From contig NC_090714.1 in the NCBI RefSeq assembly GCF_040954835.1, positions 8,792,501-8,856,500 on the forward strand: a DNA stretch of 64,000 nt, in the 5' to 3' direction. The translations under genes and the position numbers were made by a program. Below the pieces are notes generated by a model, which worked only from the letters and a program-made list of their open reading frames with translations, was not told the DNA's origin and ran no database searches. The first letter of the stretch is position 1; each line of letters opens with the position of its first letter. The stretch is from Lepisosteus oculatus (Eukaryota > Chordata > Actinopteri > Semionotiformes > Lepisosteidae). This document shows positions 37,701-47,805 of this stretch, one piece after another.

Positions 37701-40700
37701 GAATCAGTTAAATGGCCTGTGACCTATAGAGTGTAGACGGGCTTGGTGGACAGACAGGAGATCAGAATTAGTTGAACGAAGGTTGCATGGTTGGCAACAG
37801 GATGATAGTAACTTAGACAGGAACTGAAGTGCCAAGCCATGGCAGAGCCTTATAGATGGGCATGAGAAGTCGACACAAAACATGATAGGAAGCCAATACA
37901 AGGACTCCAGGATAAGAGTAATGTGATTACTTGCAATGGACCTGGTCTGGATTCTGGCTGCCGAATTCTGAACATATTGAAGTTTATTCAGAGTGGATTT
38001 AGGTACCCCAGTGAGTAGGGCATTATAGTAATCAGTTTGAGAGAAATCAAAAGTGTTGAACAGCTTTTCAGCAACAGTTAGTGACAACATAGGAAGTACT
38101 CTGGTAATATTTCTGAGGTGGAAAAATGATGTTTTTACAATATAATATTGTATTATTATAATCCTTGTCTTATTGTCATCGTAATATTTTTTCCTTTTGT
38201 TCCCAGACTGAAAAAGTCATGGTGGGATAAAATCCCCAACCCTGGTAACAGTCGCATAAACCATGTGTACTCTGCAAATACGAAGGTACAGTAATTAAAT
38301 CATTATTCATGTGAAGTATACTTTCCAAAAGAATGTGTCCAGAATGTCATGATAAAAATTCTGGGGTGGTGAGGCCTTTCCTAACTCAAAGAGTAGTTGG
38401 ACAGCAGTTAAGCTGTTAAGTGTAATAAAATCATAAACCTAGAGTGTGAAGTACTGAAGGAAACAAATACTTAAGCATACAAGTATATAGTTTTAAGTCT
38501 ACGCTGCTAATCACAAATCTCAGTCACAAAATCACAAATTGTGAAATGACCAGAGTCAGAGCACCGGCCTGTGTAGCTGGTGCAGATGTAAATAGTATAG
38601 TAAAGCCTGTGGCTTTCCCTGTGGCTGTGGCTTTCCTATTAATTAAAAATGTACAGACCATCACTATATGATATACAGCAAGCAAATCCTGGATGGGGAT
38701 GTGAAAGGTGGTGCACCAATGCTTTAAAATTCTGTGAAAGAAAACTCATATTCAAGGAAAACCTGTCTGACAGGTTTCTCACAGCAGATTTCTAAAATAA
38801 GGCATTGTGTTTTAATTCTTCATTTTAAATTTCACTCTGGCAAAGTTAATTCAGCATTGTTGAACATGCAACAGTATAAAAGCATTTTAACATCTATGTT
38901 CTGTCATCAAGGCTTTGGAATGCTCAATTTAAGAACAAAACCTGAATTAAATCAAAATGTTGTCCCACCTGTTGATTGCAAATTAAGCACTAAATTTACA
39001 GACATCTTAGCTTGTTTCCACTAGGTTGAAGCAAAAGGCTATCAATATTTCTGTTTAACATTAACACATTTGTTTTGGTAAGCTATCAGCTCCTACTCCT
39101 TTAGTACAATGTCCATATAGGCAATCATTAAAAAAAGTGTGATATACGTGGGTGCTAGTAAAACATTAAATTGGTTTTTATTAGCAAAGATAATTATGAT
39201 AATTATTATTCATCACATGTGTTACCATTAGCATAGACAGATGTGTTTAAGTCTGATGTTACTGAGAGCATCCTAGCTATACTCTGTATCAGTTTGCTAC
39301 TGTTTTTAGAATCTTTTTAAAATGTAGTATCATTTATTTTTGTTTTACATTTTCAGTTGGTGCTTTCCCCACTTTATTGCAAACCTATCATCAACAATTT
39401 AACACTTGACATGCAGACATCTGGAATAATTGAAAAGCTATGGTGAGCCCTTTAAAATAAAGATTATACATTCAAAGAGGACTAGGTCGTGTTTTGCTGG
39501 ATTATTGATCACCATATCATATACCTACATCAAGCAACTAAACCTTTCTGTTTTGTATTATATGTAAGAACTATAAAGTCACTTCTCACAGTTCATTTTT
39601 TATAATTACCAGGTTTTTACAGTTTTGCTAGTAGAGCTTTCTTGCATATTTGAACTCATACAGTAGCTGCCTTATATAAATTACATGGAATAATATTGTA
39701 AAGGAATGAAATGTAAATGATTTCTATTTGCAGTCTTATATGTGACATGTGTTGGAAATCTTTGCATGTATTCTTATATAGACTAAACCAATTATAATAT
39801 ATTTCCTGCACAGGCCACCATCACTTGATGGAGATGCCACATTGGAAAAATTTAACTCTGTTATCAGCAAGACTGTTGAAGAAGACCAAAAAGTGGTTGT
39901 GACAGAATCTCCTTATCATGGCTGTTCCAGTTCGTATGAGGCTGACTACCCTGATACAATCACCACCTATTCACTGACTAAAGAGAGGGACACAGCTAAC
40001 TCAGAGATCATCACACAAACTCAGAATGCACTGCGTGCACTGTTTTGCCAGCATGATATATTTCACGGCCACCACCCTAAAGCCTTCATACCCACAAGTG
40101 TGCTACACAATAGCATGGATGTATGCAATGCATATAGTGGCAGTGACAACTGTGCATTAATGAAGAATAGGAATCTTGGATGTGGACAGCTTAATGTTCT
40201 GCCTTTTACTACTGATGGCCAAGCTCATCATTTCCGGAGCTCTGTGAGCTCAACAGGTTCTTCTGAATCAGGGTACAAAAGCATTCCGTACTCTTGGGTA
40301 TCTCTTAAGGAGTATCCTGTTTTCAAAATGGAAAGTTCAAAAGAATTAGTTTTGAGTGAAAGACCACCAATGACTGCTCAGCCAGAGGTGTGGTGTGATC
40401 CTAGCTATCAAGGTCTCTGTCTAAACACATGCCTTAATAATAATGAGAAATGTCCTCTCTCCTCCGTGAACACAGACTCTCTGAAAGGTCCTTTCTTACC
40501 AACACCTGTGCAAACCATCTCAGAGTATCAGTCCTATGATGGCAATGGAACCCTATTAACCAATGGAACAACAGTTTTTCTCTCCTCCAGATCTCTGCTT
40601 TGTGGAGCTGGTAATTTGCTGTCATCTCCAGGAGCTCTTCAATTAGCAGATGGGTATCAGAGCTTAAATGACACTAGAACCAAAAGAAACTCGGACGTAA

Positions 40701-41146
40701 CTAATTTCAGTGTGGCAACTACAGAACAGACCCCTACAGACATTGATTGGGAACTTGAAACAAAGCTTATCTGCAATGTCAACCCTGCCTATGCAGATCT
40801 GAAAATCTCTGCATGTAGTACATCATCTTGTGTAGAAGGCTACCAACCTTTTCAAACTATGGTTGAAAAAATAGCTATTGATAAGCCACCTGTTCAACAT
40901 TTAAAGCACGTTGTATCATCAAAGAGTTTGCAAGATTTACAGTTAAGCTGTTTCTCAGGCTTGAATCTCACAGAGATCCCAAAAGATGGACCCACCATAT
41001 GTGTTTCAGATTACCATGGTCTGCAAAACCCACACACCAGAATTAATCCAGATAAAGACTCTCATCCTGGCTCTGTTATAGCTATTCCAGAGATGACAAT
41101 AATGCCTATAGATTCTACTTATAAAAAACTAAACATTTCCAAATAA
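31771..41146 (+). CDS. il4r: IL4R, interleukin-4 receptor alpha
   Basis: Coding exons 31771-31825, 32733-32865, 33053-33222, 33863-34014, 34525-34678, 35747-35840, 38207-38285, 39357-39442 and 39814-41146 give 751 aa; human is 825. Order: signal peptide (1-18), cysteine-rich cytokine-receptor domain, fibronectin-like domain with a degenerate WSXWS (FSDWS, 210-214), one membrane span (~231-248), box 1 ([11 protein letters not shown], 258-268) and a long tail. Tail tyrosines: Y462 (SGYKSIP), Y589 (DGYQSL), Y634 (NPAYADL, IRS-type), Y651 (EGYQPF, STAT6-type) and Y744 (STYKKL, ITIM-like). Known role: plasma-membrane IL-4/IL-13 receptor signalling through JAKs, STAT6 and IRS proteins. Box 1 and the GYxPF motif favour IL4R over IL21R, as does the position next to NSMCE1. 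A separate 5' UTR acceptor is at 31709-31710. Confidence 0.92.
35080..35385 (+). repeat. LINE 3' untranslated end
   Basis: The ending CAATTTCCCTCATGGGATC followed by AATAAAGTATCTATCCATCT is the well-known 3' end of a fish LINE with a TATC-type tail. It lies in the IL4R intron before the membrane-span exon. Confidence 0.6.
35958..37542 (-). mobile_element. Inactive Tc1-like transposon, second family
   Basis: The ends are CAGTGGGTATAGAAAGTCACCA and its complement; TA precedes the left end, but the right TA is mutated. The transposase lies on the minus strand: a C-terminal segment at 36045-36269 ([16 protein letters not shown]) and a DDE-domain segment at 36440-36625 ([12 protein letters not shown]). 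The second catalytic Asp is lost (QNNNAPK in place of QQDNDPK), and frameshifts occur throughout. A short SINE-like tail (~36265-36330, GTGCTATATAAAAATACATTGAATTG) is inserted in it. It sits in the IL4R intron between the membrane and box 1 exons. Confidence 0.85.
37690..38090 (-). mobile_element. L2-type LINE reverse-transcriptase fragment
   Basis: The minus strand frame encodes the C-terminal part of a LINE-2-like RT, with [26 protein letters not shown] and a decayed LHWLP box (LYWLP). It is truncated at both ends and lies directly beside the Tc1 remnant in the same IL4R intron. Confidence 0.75.
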
Positions 41147-42720
41147 AACAGATAACAAGTAATACATATGAATGCTGTAGATCCTATTAAGATGCATGTT
41201 TTATTGGAATGGTATCAAGTGACATATCGAGAAGGAAAAACTGGGGGCTCCCTGCATTCATAGGCTAACCTCTACAAACTGTGGGTCCATGTCACCAGCT
41301 GACTTTGACCAGGATGCCACATGAGTGGCATAGCAGTGCTGTGGGAATGGCTGAGATTAGTCAGCAGAGTCATTTTTATCTCCCAGTGACAACAGTGACT
41401 TCCCACCTCCACTTCCTGGTGACTGCACACATGCAGTGACATTGCTCTCGGATGCACCACTCAGGCATCCTGCATAAAAGCCTCCAGTACATCACGGACC
41501 TTGTAGTGTGTAGAAAGATAAATGACTTGATAATTAACTTTCTCTTCCTCCTCTCTGGAAGCTGAGACACAAAGACACAATTGGTAATTCCAGATTGGGA
41601 GGGTTTAGAAAAAAATATTTTAAGATTCTACATTTCAGAAAGAAGATAATGAATAAAGACTAAAGAAACATACCTTAATTAAAAATGTAAAAATAATGCT
41701 GAGTTATATTAAAAAAGAGAGATGACTCTTTCTCCCTTCTGGAAGATGAGACACAAAGACACAAATGGTAGAGTGGCAGACGTTGGCAGGTGGGATCCTC
41801 TTTCAAGGTTATCTTTCTTTATGTGGTTGGGAACTACCCCTACACCGGAATTTCAGGCAGAGAAAATGTGCTCACTCCTTGTTTGCTAATTTTAACTTAA
41901 ATCATAGTTTACAAGGCAGAAGGCAATATTGTAAAAGACTTGCCCATAACTATGAAAAAATGTATATTATTTAATTGCAAGAAAGATGTAATGTTAATCT
42001 CTATTTTCTATACTGTAAATAAATTCATTTTTTTGTTTGTTTACTTGCCAGTGGAAAAAAATGTTTAGAAGTCTGCAGCCTTTTTATATTTTTTTTCCTC
42101 TGTGTATGTTAAGTGAAGTCTAATACAAAAAAATAAGGATACACGGTTTATGTGGTCATATCTTTATGAATCATTGTAAATAATTCACAAAAAAATCATG
42201 TCTTTATGAATCATTGTACTTTTATTTGAAACAAAAGATCCTGATAAAGTATGATTTCAAAAGGCTCCTAAAAGATCATGATTTTGTTCAACGCCAAGCA
42301 AGCGAGCTTTTAAAAGAGTTGCTACAAATATGTTTGGTGGACTGTTCCGTACACTATTTTTCACTTAACCATTTGTTTTTAATTAGCTTGGAAGTGCTGT
42401 GTTTGCCGTCAGCTTTAGATATAAACTGTTGGTTTCATTGTGTTTCATTGTCTGTTTTTGAAGATTTTGCATTTACCACCAAAATTGCATTTTTTGTAAT
42501 TTGTTTTATATATGAACCATATCCAATTCATGTCAGTCACTTGTACTATAATTGCAGTGGTTTGGGGTGTTTCTTTAATGTAACTGGTCATTATACAATG
42601 GTTTGAAATGCACAGTTCAGTAAACATTTGCAGCTTTCTCAGTCTGTTGCTGTATTTTTATTTCTGTAATGGTTTGTGGTAATATTATCATGATTCTGAG
42701 AATTTCTGCAGATGAACACA
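41147..42720 (+). other. Probable IL4R 3' UTR
   Basis: Noncoding sequence follows the IL4R stop. AATAAA occurs overlapping the stop (41142-41147, too early to act for this stop), at 41652-41657 and at 42018-42023. Two ~50-bp direct repeats (41538-41590 and 41724-41772; shared TGAGACACAAAGACACAA) lie here. The 130-codon open frame at 42214-42606 resembles nothing known. Confidence 0.4.
42018..42023 (+). terminator. Candidate IL4R polyadenylation signal
   Basis: AATAAA followed by T/G-rich sequence (TTTTTTTGTTTGTTTAC) within 25 bases, about 870 bases after the stop codon. An earlier AATAAA at 41652 is an alternative. Confidence 0.4.
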
Positions 42721-44713
42721 GGTAAACAACACAGAGAGAACACTGTCACAAAGTGTAACTTCTTGATTACAAAACAATTGTTTCTCTTTACCGAACCACA
42801 TTTTGAATTCACAGTAAAAATATTTATTTTCCATGAGACAGGATGTTAACATTCTGTTAAGTGAAACATTACTAACACTGTGCTTCAGATTTATGGTTTA
42901 TGACATTAGGCACAGTCTAACTTTTTTTATGACTTACTGTAGGAGTTAATTCTCAGCTGAGGTAAGAGTGAGCATAATTCCAAGAAACTGCAGTAGTTAA
43001 TAAACATTAACTGACACACTCTTTCAGATTCCAGTAATCTGAAGCAAGGGGAGGGAACAACAGGACCAAACTTGGTCTTGGAATGCATGTTTGCTTAAGC
43101 AAATATAAACATTTTTAAAGCTGTAGGTCATGAATGTTGTAGAAAGACACAATAAAAAATAGAATGAGAACATATTTGAGGTGTGAATATACCAAAATAA
43201 GAGTATGTCTGGAATATTTAAAAACAAAATGCAAAAAAAAGGTTAGAAACAAGAAAAAACAATTTTAACTCGTTGGGTTTCTAGTAGCTAAGTTATCAGA
43301 GAATTTCAGGAATTTCTGACATTAGGGTATTAGCTTCAACAACATGGCTGGGTAGCTTGTTTCATTATACTGTACATAACACTTCAAAGCCATACCATGA
43401 CCATATTCATATCACAGATCTCTAATGGTTCTCTCACTTTTCCTTTCCTTATTTTATCTTGATTATTTGATAGAAATAGACTCCCTCTTTAGGTGCTTTG
43501 AGTAACAAAGCAGTTATAGCCACGTCTATTGATTTTATCTGTTGATGACCCTGATAGGTTTTCCCAATCAACAGAAAATTTAAATAACCCAAGATAACCA
43601 CTTTTTCCTTTAAACATATATTCCTGGATTCACTGTAGTAGACAGCAATACAGTATATTTGATATGAATGTAGTGTTATTTAATATACTCCCAACACTAA
43701 GCCTTTTTACTACTGACTCAATCACATGCTGTGCCAGCTATGTTCTGTTTTAAATTAGCTGAGTTTATGAACAAACTGCTCTTACACAAAATGTTAGAAA
43801 AGAAAACTTTCACAAAACATTTTTTTGTGTTGTGCTACCAAACTGACAGGGCACAACAAAGGCTGAAAGAAAGTATAAGGAAATACAGTAAAGTTTCCAT
43901 TTGATCATAATTGTGAAAGGAGACAGACGTGGGTGTTGAACTATTGACGCAACTTACTTGGAACTTGTCTGATAAATGTCATAGGAAGCTTTTTTTTAAA
44001 AGCAGTGTTGAGCATACTTCAAGATTTGAATGCTTACATCATTATAGGGTCTAAAAGTGGTCTCTTTTTTATGAAAGATCAGAGGAAAAACAAGGAGCTC
44101 CTGTTATCACTTAATCTTCTCCACCTCATGTGGTTTACCATAATGTGATAATCTTATAATACGTTGTATTGTACAGTACCAGATGCATGTGTTTGTTCTT
44201 TGCAGTAGGGTGGAGTGATGTTGAATAAGAATTTACATACTGTTTTTGTGGCTGAAAGGAAGGTTTAGTGAGTTGAGTCACATGGATGTTTCTTTTTATT
44301 TCCTGTCTTCAATGTTTGTAAGGAGTGAATTTAAATACTAAAAATTTAACTTTATTATGCAATACAGTATATAATTAATTAACAGCAATATTAAAATCAG
44401 CAAACATCCTGATTAGTTTACAACTTTATAGAAATCCATGTGATATGCGAGCCTTTGAAAACCTTTAGTCATAATAACCACCAGCATGGATCACAGGCGT
44501 TCCATGGATTCTGGAGATGTTCCCCTACTGTAGTGTAACTAATCTGCATTGAGTCCTGTCATTTTTCATAACATCCGTCCTGTTTATCTCATTTTAACTC
44601 CGTGGATAACTGATTAAGATATATATTTGGAGGACATTCTGCAGTCTCTTGTTGCCTGGATATTTTTAAGTAATCGTGTTACTGTACAATGAAACCATTA
44701 TTTGTAAGTGGAT
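42721..44713. other. Intergenic, no feature seen
   Basis: AT-rich sequence. No exon, RNA gene or clear repeat recognised. Confidence 0.4.
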
Positions 44714-44724
44714 AGTCACATGCA

Positions 44725-45147
44725 ATAGTAGTTCAGGTGGGTAGCTGCGTCAGCATGCGTAGGCTGCAAAGAAACAAGTAATAAGTTTATTCTATACACA
44801 TCCATGGGAAACCAAACCGAAACCAAAATTATTCTTCAGCTAGGATCACACATTCTCCCTTCTCTTAACGACAGACTACTGTTCTTTTAAATTTTCTCAA
44901 TTCATTGGAAGTTTCATTTCACACCTCTCTGCACCCATTCTGACTAAACACCTCTTGATTGGCCTCTCTTTTTGTCCCCTGCTCCCGCCTCTCACTCCTC
45001 CTCCCTCCCAACCTTTGTTCTCCTGCTACTTTACCTTTGTCTACTGCCCTGTCTCTCTCACACCTGAAGAAGGCTCCACGGCCGAAACGTTGTGTTCTCT
45101 TTCTTCTTTATTTCAGCATGGAATAAACCTATTACTTGTTCCTTTGC
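44725..45147 (+). mobile_element. Short retroelement with hammerhead-like motif
   Basis: Flanked by an 11-bp direct repeat AGTCACATGCA (44714-44724 and 45148-45158), a target duplication of the LINE/Penelope kind. The ends are mutually inverted: GCTGCAAAGAAACAAGTAATAAG on the left mirrors CTATTACTTGTTCCTTTGCAG on the right. Near the 3' end CTGAAGA (45064-45070), a GGC...GCC stem and GAAA (45084-45087) form the conserved core of a hammerhead ribozyme; stem III could not be placed. Penelope-like retroelements are known to carry hammerheads. There is no RT gene, so the copy is nonautonomous or 5'-truncated. Related copies lie at 23026-23150 and 63761-63872. Confidence 0.65.
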
Positions 45148-45159
45148 AGTCACATGCAG

Positions 45160-46470
45160 TGGTTTGTTCAGTACAGAAGCTCATTAGCGCCACAGAGAAA
45201 AAAAATATTCAGTTTTTGGAGATAATTATTGCATTTAAGATAGAAAATTATTGCAACACTTTATTACTGCATATTACTATATTACTATTATTGAGATAAT
45301 GTAGCTAACACATACTGTATGTGAAAAAAGGACTACTTCATAACTGCGATTGTACTCTGTTGGCTACGGCAGCATCTAGTGTTACATTCTGCAGCTGTTT
45401 CCTGGATTCTGAGGGTTGCATTCCCTTAAGCGTTTGCCTAAGTACTTTCATTCTTTGTTGCCCATTTCATTATACACTGGTGATTAAGGGTAAAGCCCTT
45501 TTCAAAAACAACACAAAAAATAAGACATTTGTCTCTGCTTGACTCATCTGTCATAAGGTTTATTTTCACTCTCGGTACTTTGCCAAAAGGCTTGGGATTC
45601 CCATAGAACTATGAAAAATACAGTTGCAAATTCAATATTTTTCGTGAAAATCAACGTCTCATGTGAGTTATATAGTGTGTTCTAGAACTCATGTAGCCTG
45701 GTGCATTACACGCAAGATGCAGGTCTAAGCCATTCACTGTGGATTGGATTTGGGTGAAGGTATTCGACTGTACTTAATAGGATGCATGTCATTCCACTCA
45801 TGTCGATATTCAAATTTTTCAATAAGCATAGGCCGAAAGCTTGTGTTTTCATGATTAAATACTGAAATAATGATTACAACAACAAACTGTAAACCAGTAG
45901 TAGGCGAACATCTTACTGTTAAATCTTCCTAATTGCTCAATGTTTAAAAATTAGGCAACAACCTGTCTACAAGTTACTTCTGTTGCACACACAAGGAAAC
46001 CCGTGTCTTTTCTGCTTTACACATAAATTGTGAAAATGATGTGTTAAACCCAGGAATGCTCAATTATAACATTATACTATACCCAAACATCCATTGTTAA
46101 GGAACATGTTCTACAGAACACAACTGAAAATTTAGATTTTAAAGTATAGAAAAATAAGCTTATAAATAAACTGACAAGTGTATACTGTTGTTAGTAATTC
46201 TTCTACTTGCTTGCTTATGCTTTTTTTTTTTGCTGCACTCAACCATTTGTTTTTAGAAACTTCTCATTATAGGTAGTTTTAACAAACTCTTATGTTTAAG
46301 TTAGTCTAGTAATAGTGAGACACTCCCTAGAGTAAGCTAGAATGTTAGAATTTGGCTGACCTGTAAACGGACACATTATAACGGTTTTAGTAAAAGTGAA
46401 GTTAAATTGCTTTTCCTGGTGTTATGTTCAACTGTGTTTAAGTTATATATAAAATAACCCAAAAAACACG
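45160..46470. other. Intergenic; left LTR of the Gypsy element probably at its end
   Basis: No gene seen. The last few hundred bases up to 46473 should be the 5' LTR of the Gypsy element, because a primer-binding-site-like word follows directly, but the LTR start could not be fixed without a second copy. Confidence 0.3.
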
Positions 46471-46473
46471 ACA

Positions 46474-46488
46474 TGGCGTCAGAAGTGG
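46474..46488 (+). other. Gypsy-type primer binding site
   Basis: TGGCGTCAGAAGTGG directly follows a CA dinucleotide, as expected at the LTR/PBS junction of a Ty3/Gypsy element. About 0.9 kb separates it from gag. Confidence 0.55.
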
Positions 46489-47569
46489 TGCCGTTGAAGT
46501 AAATGTGTGGAGGAAATAATTGCTACACACTAATAAAAAAGAAATGTGAGCTAGTGGTGAATAGCTGTCTGTTATGCCTAATCCACTAGATGGCGGTGTC
46601 CCTTAGATCGCGGTGTCTTTTAGTTCCTGCCAGTTAATTTCAGCATTCTGCACATGGGCAGTAGGGACTAGGAAGCAGTGAGTTACAGTTAAAAAAAACT
46701 TTTACACCCTAAATGAGGTATGAAATCAAAAGTATTAACGAGTATAAAGGGGTATTTCATAGGATTATGACAAGATCAGCAAGATGGATATTAGATTTTA
46801 ACGGAGTGGACTGAGGCCGTAGCCAGTTTCTAGACATCTAGTCGGGCTAGGAATATCTGTTTACTCATTTGTAAGTAATGAGTTTCACACGTTCCTTGTA
46901 TTTTATGTTCCTTTATTCTTTACAGAGACTTATGTTTAGTGGTGAAATGGGTATAGCACTATTTGTTAAGTGTATGCAATTGTAAGTATTATACTAATTA
47001 TCGTTGAAAGTAATGTAGTTCTCAGTGAGGGTAGAGCTGAGAGGTGACCTGCGCAGCCTGTGAGCGGATTATTTCTGCACGCGCTGCGTGGTGTGTTGTT
47101 TAAATTTGAACTGTAATGTAATTTTTTTTTCAGTGTAGATGCGATTTTGTAACAGTTAGATTGAATGTTGAAACCGTAAAACTAAAATGTGTTTTTTTAT
47201 GTTTTCCCTCATGGTAGGAAGAGCCACTACTGTATTTGCTGTAGGCAAAAATATCATTATATGTCATTTCTATTGTTTTTTTTTATTATTTTCCAAACTA
47301 ACAAAACAGATCAGACACCATACTTACCTGGAAATAAAGAACCCCAAAAGTATATTTGTGTCCTGTGCTGGTTATTCTTTGTCAGGCTACAGAAAGAAAA
47401 AAGAAAACGCCGGTGAAAATGGAGAAGTTACAGCCACCCACAGTCTCCAGTTCTCAGGTAATCTTGCTGAAAACTGGAAGCGATTTAAACAGCAATTCAA
47501 AGTATATTTATCTGCAATAGGGACGGATGTAAAAAGCGATACAACGAAACCATCTATTTTATTACATAT

Positions 47570-47805
47570 TGTAACGCAACGGAGGCTCAGGCGGGCGCCC
47601 TTGCCGCATCAGGTCGGCCCCTGCACCGTCCGGGGCTCGAACCCGGGACTTCCGCGTCTCTCTGCAGCGACCTAGCCCCGTGAGCCAAAGAGAGATCTCT
47701 CCACAGCCCAGTAGCTGTGGTCCTGCTATCACAGGGAAGGGCGGTGACGTCACCCGCTCTGGTACGCCGGCTCTTACACAGTGCCTGTCGGCCGTAAGCG
47801 TTACA
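47570..47805 (-). mobile_element. GC-rich tRNA-like insert with TIRs, nested in gag
   Basis: A 236-bp insert flanked by ATAT on both sides (47566-47569 and 47806-47809). Its ends are TGTAACGC and GCGTTACA, perfect inverted repeats. Removing it with one ATAT restores the surrounding gag reading frame. On the minus strand it holds Pol III-like boxes: TGGCTCACGGGG (A) and GGTTCGAGCCC (B). The latter lies in a perfect T-arm, CCGGG-loop-CCCGG. GC content is far above the neighbourhood. It could be a SINE-like unit or a TG...CA solo LTR that contains a tRNA-like motif. Confidence 0.75.

Noticed and set aside
31771-41146. IL21R rather than IL4R
   Set aside because: Box 1 WWDKIPNP, the NPAY and GYQPF motifs and the position beside NSMCE1 fit IL4R; IL21R lacks these.
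41538-41772. Two ~50-bp direct repeats as a possible target duplication
   Set aside because: Too long and too diverged for a target duplication; more likely a local duplication in the 3' UTR.
42214-42606. 130-codon frame after IL4R
   Set aside because: Hydrophobic, T-rich translation in the probable 3' UTR; no family resemblance and no splice context.
47590-47700. A true tRNA gene on the minus strand
   Set aside because: The T-arm and the A/B boxes fit, but no good acceptor or anticodon stem could be folded, and the sequence sits inside a TIR-bounded insertion.
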